A stretch of DNA of 64,000 nt from contig OY294069.1 of assembly GCA_958510875.1 (NCBI GenBank), positions 6,395,205 to 6,459,204 on the forward strand. Reading direction: 5' to 3'. The notes beneath the pieces were generated by a model that worked only from the letters and a program-made list of their open reading frames with translations, was not told the DNA's origin and made no database searches. Both the position numbers and the translations under genes were made by a program. The stretch comes from Endomychus coccineus (taxonomy: Eukaryota > Arthropoda > Insecta > Coleoptera > Endomychidae). Position 1 is the first letter of the stretch. Every line of letters starts with the position of its first letter. Below, piece by piece: positions 58,501 to 64,000 of this stretch.

Positions 58501-60942
58501 TCAAGTTTTCTAGCCCCACGTTGGGCGCCACTATAAAGAATATTACTAGTTTTACGATTGGATTTCATAGAGACACTTTGAGGGGTAGCAGTTTTTTAAA
58601 TAAAGTGAATCTACACTTACAATTTAGAAAACTCATAATATTAAGTTGACAGTAATTCCTTAATTTAATTCTCAAATGTTGATAAAATGTTCCACGTCCA
58701 TCAATCGGTAAATCGAGAGCCCAATGAAACAATTTTACGCCCAACACGATAATAATACCGATACGATCTACTAAACAAACCCTTCAAGTTTTCTAGCCCC
58801 ACGTTGGGCGCCACTATAAAGAATATTACTAGTTTTACTATTGAATTTCATAGACACTTTGAAGGGTAGCAGTTTTTTTAAATATAGTGAATCTACACTT
58901 ACAATTCAGAAAACTCATAATAGTAAGTTGACAGTAATTTCTTAATTTAATTCTCAAATGTTGACAAAATGTTTCACGTCCCTCAATCGGTTAATCGGGG
59001 GCCCAATGAAACAATTTTACACCCAACACTAGAATAATAACCGATACGATCTACTAAACAAACCCTTCAAGTTTTCTAGCCCCACGTTGGGCGCCACTAT
59101 AAAGAATATTACTAGTTTTACGATTGGATTTCATAGAGACACTTTGAGGGGTAGCAGTTTTTTAAATAAAGTGAATCTACACTTACAATTTAGAAAACTC
59201 ATAATATTAAGTTGACAGTAATTTCTTAATTTAATTCTCAAATGTTGATAAAATGTTCCACGTCCATCAATCGGTAAATCGAGAGCCCAATGAAACAATT
59301 TTACGCCCAACACGATAATAATACCGATACGATCTACTAAACAAACCCTTCAAGTTTTCTAGCCCCACGTTGGGCGCCACTATAAAGAATATTACTAGTT
59401 TTACGATTGGATTTCATAGAGACACTTTGAGGGGTAGCAGTTTTTTAAATAAAGTGAATCTACACTTACAATTTAGAAAACTCATAATATTAAGTTGACA
59501 GTAATTTCTTAATTTAATTCTCAAATGTTGACAAAATGTTTCACGTCCCTCAATCGGTTAATCGGGGGCCCAATGAAACAATTTTACACCCAACACTAGA
59601 ATAATAACCGATACGATCCACTAAACAAACCCTTCAAGTTTTCTAGCCCCACGTTGGGCGCCACTATAAAGAATATTACTAGTTTTACGATTGGATTTCA
59701 TAGAGACACTTTGAGGGGTAGCAGTTTTTTAAATAAAGTGAATCTACACTTACAATTTAGAAAACTCATAATATTAAGTTGACAGTAATTTCTTAATTTA
59801 ATTCTCAAATGTTGACAAAATGTTTCACGTCCCTCAATCGGTTAATCGGGGGCCCAATGAAACAATTTTACACCCAACACTAGAATAATAACCGATACGA
59901 TCCACTAAACAAACCCTTCAAGTTTTCTAGCCCCACGTTGGGCGCCACTATAAAGAATATTACTAGTTTTACGATTGGATTTCATAGAGACACTTTGAGG
60001 GGTAGCAGTTTTTTAAATAAAGTGAATCTACACTTACAATTTAGAAAACTCATAATATTAAGTTGACAGTAATTTCTTAATTTAATTCTCAAATGTTGAC
60101 AAAATGTTTCACGTCCCTCAATCGGTTAATCGGGGGCCCAATGAAACAATTTTACACCCAACACTAGAATAATAACCGATACGATCTACTAAACAAACCC
60201 TTCAAGTTTTCTAGCCCCACGTTGGGCGCCACTATACTCCTCTCATAGATGGCCAGATCATTTAATAGGATGAGTAAATAAGATTTGTTATAGTTGCAAA
60301 TTACTCAAACGTGTGGTATGAGCAACGACATTGTTATTTAATCAAGTTAACATGTTATTTTGGCAACTGTTTTAAGTGTACATTCGTAAGGGCAGAACAG
60401 AATGTCGGTGTTGACTCCCTTACAGAATGATTTGAACATGTGTGCGCGCCTTGATTTCTTCCGTTTGCTGCACAGTATTATTATTCTGGCTCCTCCCATA
60501 CCAATAGCAGGGATAAAGCTCACTGATGACACTTATACATGCCTCCTACAACATTCACACAAAACGTAGGTGTTAACTAATTTGAAATAAAAACGATATG
60601 TTCAACCGAGCTTTGAAGGGGTCGTATCTCCCTTGGGGAGAGTTTCTGAAAAAAAAAACATAATTATGCATGTCATCTTGTTAAGATAATTTTTCTAAGG
60701 TATCCACTTTTATGCCCAAACAGTTAACACGAAACTTCGGACCACGCTCTATATGAATCATGTAACACACGATGTTTCTCGTTTTCAGCGTCCAAGACAG
60801 ATTAGCGTCGAATATTAGGGAAATAGTTAGCGAAGAAATAAAAGTAGGTTTTAAGAATCATGCATCTGTGATAGAAGATAGCGTAATGAATGCTGTACGA
60901 TCCCGTTCCGTAACGCCAGCATCTCATGTGGTCGATTCACAC
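46517..60942 (+). CDS. Ge-1: Ge-1/EDC4 decapping scaffold, 5' nine exons (gene span)
   Basis: Exons 46517-46560, 46619-47008, 47075-47232, 50106-50287, 50348-50460, 50516-52028, 55324-55489, 55582-55753, 60789-60942. All have GT-AG borders, phases agree at every junction, and the total is 2892 bases = 964 codons. Residues about 40-400 form a WD40-type propeller (VHINGKVIAYAMKGK, RIVWCPYLP, VDVSFSSDGTAVATACLDGYVKFYQ, FAITGANHNSELKLWSCETW). An acidic and Ser-rich linker follows, then a long helical, coiled-coil-prone part from about 620 to 930 and the RSVTPASHV segment. This is the layout of EDC4/Ge-1, the P-body scaffold that bridges DCP1 and DCP2 and promotes mRNA decapping. Known family members are about 1350-1400 residues, so the conserved C-terminal domain lies beyond the window. 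Confidence 0.93.
46619..47008 (+). CDS. Ge-1: Ge-1 exon 2, first WD40 blades
   Basis: Acceptor AATAATTTTAG ends at 46618; donor GTATCC at 47009 (weak but phase-correct). It holds YYQGQLVAVHINGKVIAYAM and NEIILGCVDEEGNVLIYEV. The open frame continues past the donor only into IFIKYPLDNV, which is not conserved. Confidence 0.88.
47075..47232 (+). CDS. Ge-1: Ge-1 exon 3
   Basis: After a 66-bp intron; acceptor ACATATAG ends at 47074, donor GTAGGA at 47233. It reads YKLLLHIYHPELLNSS, RIVWCPYLPSVDDDPD and MFVFLNGSK, strongly conserved in EDC4 proteins. Confidence 0.92.
47548..49376. mobile_element. TAGTCCAGGCAA inverted-repeat element carrying a tandem array
   Basis: The tips TAGTCCAGGCAA (47548) and TTGCCTGGACTA (ending 49376) are exact inverted copies, flanked by TTA on both sides (47545-47547, 49377-49379), a 3-bp target duplication. 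Longer inner arms also pair: TATATAGTAAGCTAGAA with TTCTAGCTTACTATATA, AGGAGCATTCTTATAA, and TTTTTTGGGTCGCTGATCAC. A run of 18 C (47686-47703) lies in the left arm. The centre is a 142-bp tandem array. No protein is encoded. It occupies most of Ge-1 intron 3. Confidence 0.9.
47860..49150. repeat. Tandem array, ~142-bp unit, about nine copies
   Basis: CTTCATTATTCATAACCG occurs at 48001, 48143, 48285, 48427, 48570, 48712, 48857 and 49000, spacings of 142-145 bp. The units at 48001-48427 are almost identical; outer ones diverge and grade into the element's arms. Each unit holds an inward-facing version of the GATCA(a/g)CGACCC motif. Confidence 0.95.
49380..50105. other. Rest of Ge-1 intron 3
   Basis: AT-rich intron with a short direct repeat (AAAATCGAATTCTGTCA at about 49734 and 49830, each followed by AACCACTTA); the branch and acceptor region ends at 50105. 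Confidence 0.6.
50106..50287 (+). CDS. Ge-1: Ge-1 exon 4
   Basis: Acceptor GCATTTTCAG ends at 50105; donor GTCTGC at 50288. It completes a Gly/Ala-type split codon and reads AEVWDVCLISAKY, then the WD blade VDVSFSSDGTAVATACLDG. Confidence 0.92.
50348..50460 (+). CDS. Ge-1: Ge-1 exon 5
   Basis: Acceptor TATCTAG ends at 50347; donor GTGAGT at 50461. It reads IYMVDNEKQKLLHEWIPHDG and PLSCLIFIDN. Introns on both sides are under 61 bp. Confidence 0.9.
50516..52028 (+). CDS. Ge-1: Ge-1 exon 6, end of propeller, linker and coiled coil
   Basis: Acceptor GATTAACAG ends at 50515; donor GTGAGT at 52029. It contains the last blade (FAITGANHNSELKLWSCETW), an acidic patch (LFDEDEFEEDTDLNS), a Ser/Thr/Pro-rich stretch, and helical sequence (FRLTSLETAIREQTLVIETL). 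Codon usage is richer in GC than in the flanking introns. Confidence 0.93.
52200..53026. mobile_element. Foldback element, ~370-bp arms
   Basis: Left arm 52200-52571 and right arm 52652-53026 pair as inverted copies throughout: TTAGGGTCGAAAA with TTTTCGACCTTAA, AAAATAGCTGGA with CCAGCTATTTTT, AACGCGGCTTA(T)CTGCAATTACT(G), TCATTCGGAACTATA, GGTCT(C/T)ATCTTTT. The loop is about 80 bp. No coding capacity. It lies in Ge-1 intron 6. Confidence 0.88.
53220..53510 (+). pseudogene. Penelope-like 3' fragment
   Basis: Nucleotide-level match to the downstream part of the Penelope RT copy at 32130-32290: both carry GAGAATTAAACTC/GAGAATAAAACTC, a TTTTACACAA stretch, GCATT(C/A)TCAAAGC and TATGTCCTTAAATAT. 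Protein is not legible here. Confidence 0.55.
53640..53830 (+). pseudogene. Family J LINE fragment, copy 5
   Basis: Reads LTIRRIFIDLNTKKSSGPDG then IPPVVHEECAS, the pre-RT segment (KKSSGPDGIPP) of the Jockey-like family seen at 11.2 kb; the nucleotide match to 11240-11370 (GTTTACC, CATACA, TTTCCTTC) continues to about 53815. Confidence 0.6.
53907..54866 (+). pseudogene. Helentron-type helicase end fused to endonuclease
   Basis: The frame opens after a TGA at 53904-53906 and runs 319 codons to TAA. It begins QELVYVALSRVTNIEKLYI, which is motif VI of PIF1-type SF1 helicases (VA(L/C)SR(V/A)T). After a linker an endonuclease/exonuclease/phosphatase domain follows: MTFNCQSLNSHK, TKTCM where the catalytic Glu of TETW is replaced by Lys-Thr, GGVAIYQNNN, VAIYISPNP, LAGDFNINF, TVDAVFSR, and a final SYHKPI where SDH is expected. 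A helicase joined to an apurinic-type endonuclease is the arrangement of Helentrons, a Helitron branch. Rep and most of the helicase are missing; the two altered catalytic positions suggest decay. Confidence 0.8.
54867..55078 (+). mobile_element. Helentron 3' terminal region
   Basis: Non-coding, A-rich, then TGCTATGCAATAGC (a short inverted pair around GCTAT), ACCGCGGT (palindrome, 55043-55050), AGTCCCCGAGTGCCACACG and a T run. GC-rich hairpin plus this closing block is what I recognise as the 3' end of insect Helentron-type elements. It follows the endonuclease frame directly, which supports the assignment. Confidence 0.6.
55324..55489 (+). CDS. Ge-1: Ge-1 exon 7
   Basis: Acceptor ACTTGTTTTAG ends at 55323; donor GTGAGT at 55490. 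It reads AVTDSLSKSIVSIITPNLEK and SWERICGNMFQQINDTF, the conserved helical C-terminal half. Confidence 0.92.
55582..55753 (+). CDS. Ge-1: Ge-1 exon 8
   Basis: Acceptor CGTGCTTTCAG ends at 55581; donor GTGAGT at 55754. It reads YTASIETYMDRQRRAQEKSK, then LSSTVTSEIQRQFNVVFKN over the next junction. Confidence 0.92.
55754..57108. other. Ge-1 intron 8, left part
   Basis: No exon. A GGTCCGAAGTTT block at 55792 has an inverted partner near 60740. A stretch near 56340-56440 (ACTCCTAAAATAG, ATTGTCCAGAGGCGT) resembles one near 11000-11075, so a dispersed repeat is likely. Confidence 0.45.
57109..60236 (-). repeat. Satellite of eleven 283/284-bp units with tRNA-Lys PBS at each junction
   Basis: GCGCCACTAT marks unit borders at 57391, 57674, 57957, 58241, 58525, 58808, 59091, 59374, 59658, 59942 and 60226; the first unit (57109-57390) is more diverged. 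Two main unit types differ mid-unit (A: CGGTAAATCGAGAGCCC; B: CGGTTAATCGGGGGCCC). At each of the eleven right borders, the - strand reads TGGCGCCCAACGTGGGGC, an exact complement of the tRNA-Lys(CUU) 3' end including CCA, i.e. a retroelement primer-binding site. A 60-codon - strand frame in A units is incidental. The array fills most of Ge-1 intron 8 between exons that are otherwise intact. Confidence 0.93.
60789..60942 (+). CDS. Ge-1: Ge-1 exon 9 (last in window)
   Basis: Acceptor CTCGTTTTCAG ends at 60788; donor GTACGT at 60943. It reads VQDRLASNIREIVSEEIKVG and RSVTPASHVVDSH. In EDC4 a TP-x-(S/P)H segment immediately precedes the C-terminal domain, so at least one more exon must lie to the right of the window. 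The frame stays open past the donor to a TAG at 60991-60993, but that stretch is not conserved. Confidence 0.9.
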
Positions 60943-61990
60943 GTACGTGCCTACTATAAGTCGAATATGAGTCGTTTCACTAAATTTACATAGCCTGCTT
61001 TGCTTTTTCTTATTTGTTGCTCTTATTGACAGATTATTATTGCTTGTAGTTAATGTTTCGTTCTGTTTTTGGAAAACTCAATTGTATCGGAATTAGATTT
61101 GTTACGTTTTTGATAGATAGAAGTTACGGGATATAGTTATTGTTTTATCTAAAGTTTTTGTTTGAAACTTGTTGATTTTGATGATTAATCGAATATTAAA
61201 TATAGTTTTTGTTATGTTATCAATGAATAAATGTTCGTTTATTATTTCTGCTGCTTTGTTTAAACTTAAACCTGCATAATAATTTCGTACTGCATGTGCA
61301 TGGCTTTTAAATCCTGTCATTCTTGTGACAACCTCAAATGAAATAATATTCTAACGAAATGATACATTGTTTTATGCAAAGTTGTGGAAAAAAGTCAAAG
61401 CTGCAGTTTAATATTGCTATTATTTCAAATTTTTGTATATTAAAACCAAGCGAACGCTATAATATTTTTACAATCGTCTATCGTGAACTTATATATATTA
61501 ATGAGGTTATGGAGACTGTTTAGTATAATAATGAAGGGTTTTAGGATGTATTTCGTATAATGAAATTTTATTCATGGTGATTCCTAAGTTGATGTTTTTT
61601 AACTGCTAGAAATCTTTGAAATAAACAACATTTTAAAATATCCTGTTATTACAAAAAATGTCCAATACGTTCCTGTCTAAATAATGTGTTAGTCACGATT
61701 CACTTATACACACTTTTTTAAAATTTTGCGAAAGCTATATCGCTCATTTTTCAATTGTTTGGAAAAAGTTATTTGAAAACATTGTTTATTTCAAATGATG
61801 AGTTCTACACACAGTTAAATAAAGTATCAACTTAGGAATCAACCTGTATATATAAATATCGGCAGGTACTTTCCTGTTTTCTGTGATGCTTGGCGATAAT
61901 TGAATCGATAAAATATGAATTAAAATTGTTGGATTGAAGATGGTCTGATACTAGATATCGCATTTATCTTTTATATTGGACAAGATGTAG
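60943..61990. other. Ge-1 intron 9, left part
   Basis: AT-rich intron with nothing recognised. Confidence 0.5.
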
Positions 61991-61991
61991 T

Positions 61992-63670
61992 AGTCATTTT
62001 ACCAAAAGTGAGACCTTTTTTTTCCGACTTTTGGTTTGAGAGTACAGAAAGTTAGAAAATTTTTCGTAGATTACGAAAAAAATAGTGAGAGAAAACCTCC
62101 AATGTAGGAAAATGTAGCTATTTATACAGGTTGTTTCAGTTTTTTCGTTCATAACTTCGGCAAGCGATAAACTTCTAAAAATAATAGGGGTCTTTCATAT
62201 AAAATTTTTCTCTAAATCACTTCGTTTTCGAGATACAAGCTGTTGAAATTGAAAAAAAAATTTCGTTGTTTGCGAATATCTCCGGAACGGTTCATCGTAC
62301 AGAAAATAACTTTTGTAAGTAATCTCTACTCATAATAAGCTATGTTTTGTGCGATAAAAAAATTTTTTTATTCATAATTGGTGAAGATTTTGAATGGGTA
62401 GTGTTTGTTTTTCTCCCCAACTTCTACGCCACTGGAGAAAGTACGGTTTTGAGATGCCCATTTGAACCGCCAATGTTTTCTACACAAAAAAGATACTCTT
62501 CGTATATAAGCTCCAAACTTACCGTTTTCGGGAAAAATCTACTTTTATGTTGAAAAACATTGTAAATTCTTTGAAATAAAATTAATTTTTTTCCAATTAA
62601 ACGAAATTTCTTTAAACAAGTAACAAAACCAAAAAATTGACCATGTTTTTCAACATAAAAGCTAATTTTTCTCGAAAACGGTCAACTTTAGAGCTTATGA
62701 CAAAGAGTACCTTTTTTGTGTAGAAAACATTGGCGGTTCAAATGGTTGTCTCAAAACCGTACTTTTTCCAGTGGGGTAGAAGTTGGGGAGAAAAACACCC
62801 ACTACCCCTCCAAAATCTTCACCAATTATGACTAAAAAAAAATTGTTATCGCACAGAACATAGCTCACTATGTGTAGAAAATGCTTACAAACGCTGTTTT
62901 CTGTACGATAAACGATTTCGGAGATATTCGCAAAATACGAATTTTTTTTTTCAATTTCAACACCCTGTATCTCAAAAACTAAGGGTCTGTGCATATATGT
63001 TAATAGGAACTAGTCTTCTCAAAATCAAATTTTCTATCGGCTGTTGAAGCTCTGCTACTAAAACCTGGGACAACCTGTATATACAATTTTCCGTGTTTTT
63101 CGGCTAAAAAACGTTGATAGCTTTAAAACTATACATTTTAGAAAAAAAAGTTTCAAACAAAAGTTATTCAGCATTAAATTTACCAATTGACTATCCAGAT
63201 TTTAATTTTCTACGAATTTTCCACTAGTAGCGCGGGAAAACCAAATTAATGACTTTATGAGAAAAAATCACATTTAAAAGTTAAATATCGTATGATTGAG
63301 GTATATAAGGGTACATGACGTTACTAAAATTGATGATCATCATAAATTTCCCACCATGTGACCAAATTTTCCGAGTTACGGAATCTTTTTTTTTCAATCA
63401 TAATGTACGACATATCATTTCTTATGTTTTTTATGTCACTAATAACGAATTTTCACTTAGTTTCGTTCTGAAAAGTCATAGGAAATATCTTTGGCCGAAA
63501 AACACGGAAAATTGTATATATTGTATATATAAATAGCGACATTTACCTACATTGGAGTTTTTCTCTCAGTATTTTTTTCGTAATCTACGCAAAATTTCCT
63601 AACTTTCTGTACCTTCAAACCAAAAGTCGGAAAAAAAGTCCCAAAACCCACAAAATCCGGTAAAATGACT
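61992..63670. mobile_element. Nested inverted-repeat element(s)
   Basis: Outer arms 61992-62137 and 63530-63670 pair (AGTCATTTTACC tips, CCGACTTTTGGTTTGA, CAGAAAGTTAG, GTAGATTACGAAAAAAATA, CTCCAATGTAGG). A second inverted pair runs inward from ACAGGTTGTTTC at 62128 and GACAACCTGTATA near 63070, including CTCCCCAACTTCTAC(G/C)CCAC-type blocks at 62415 and 62770. A third pair (CAATTTTCCGTGTTTTTCGG at 63083, CCGAAAAACACGGAAAATTG at 63495) flanks the right segment. No protein is encoded. Confidence 0.75.
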
Positions 63671-64000
63671 GTACTAATTATTGAATTGATTAATTTAAAA
63701 TCAATCATCAAAATCATTTAACACAAATGTTTATTTACTTTATTATTCATAAATAATCTTTATATTCATACTAGGACGTCATCAGAAAGCGATGAGTTAT
63801 GAACTAAATTACGCTCAAGGACATGGTGGGCTAAATTATTGGATACCCCAATTATCCAGAGAAAAGGGCTCTTTATAAATCCACAAATTGACATGTCCAC
63901 AATTATTAAAATCGAGCTTATTACGCTGAATCGAAGTTTATATTCTACACCTATTATTGCACAAATTTAGGGCGACGTCCTCCATTTAAACTTGCATATA
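63671..64000. other. Ge-1 intron 9, right end of window
   Basis: No exon of the Ge-1 C-terminal domain is seen before the window ends. Confidence 0.5.

Noticed and set aside
57714..59313. Three identical 60-codon - strand frames (57714, 58565, 59131) as genes
   Set aside because: They are the same position of the type A satellite unit and are broken in type B units; no protein features.
57109..60236. Cluster of tRNA-Lys genes or a tRNA-derived SINE array
   Set aside because: Only the last 18-19 nt of the tRNA match, including the CCA that is not encoded in eukaryotic tRNA genes; no D-arm, anticodon arm or pol III boxes precede it.

Overview
The window looks like an AT-rich arthropod genome segment, most likely an insect: GT-AG split genes with very large introns, an insect-type neuropeptide receptor, an interstitial (TTAGG)n tract, and a dense crowd of Penelope, CR1/Jockey/R1-like LINE, Ty3/gypsy, mariner, hAT and Helentron-like remnants. 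I cannot fix the order; beetle or another TTAGG-bearing lineage would fit.

Two host genes can be assembled, both on the + strand. (1) A class A GPCR closely resembling the trissin receptor (TrissinR): five exons, 8514-8673, 18993-19181, 20740-20874, 36870-37177 and 43156-43339 (stop), with phases that agree. They encode TM3 to the C terminus; TM1-TM2 exons were not found and presumably lie left of the window. (2) Ge-1/EDC4, the mRNA decapping scaffold: nine exons from the ATG at 46517 to 60942, adding up to exactly 964 codons; the conserved C-terminal exons lie right of the window. The two genes are in tandem, about 3.2 kb apart.

Everything else is mobile or repetitive DNA, mostly inside introns. 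1-8.5 kb: gag and Penelope scraps, and a 5'-truncated R1-type LINE flanked on both sides by TTAGG repeats. 8.7-36.8 kb (receptor introns): LINE fragments of one recurrent family, a complete but nonsense-mutated mariner with 365-bp inverted repeats, Penelope RT and GIY-YIG pieces, a tandemly duplicated gypsy pol piece, a nearly perfect 85-bp-arm palindrome, a hAT C-terminus. 39.3-42.4 kb: a near-complete CR1/Jockey-like LINE on the - strand inside the last receptor intron. 47.5-63.7 kb (Ge-1 introns): an inverted-repeat element carrying a 142-bp tandem array, a 370-bp-arm foldback, a Helentron fragment joining helicase motif VI to an endonuclease, and a roughly 3.1-kb satellite of eleven 283/284-bp units, each junction of which carries a perfect 18-nt tRNA-Lys primer-binding-site sequence.

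The observations I rate highest are that satellite (LTR-retroelement-derived, with a five-unit higher-order period of 1417 bp) and a family of non-autonomous elements sharing the terminus TAGTC(C/G)AG(G/T)CAA and an internal GGTCGCTGA-type motif (sites near 17.8, 37.3 and 47.5 kb).
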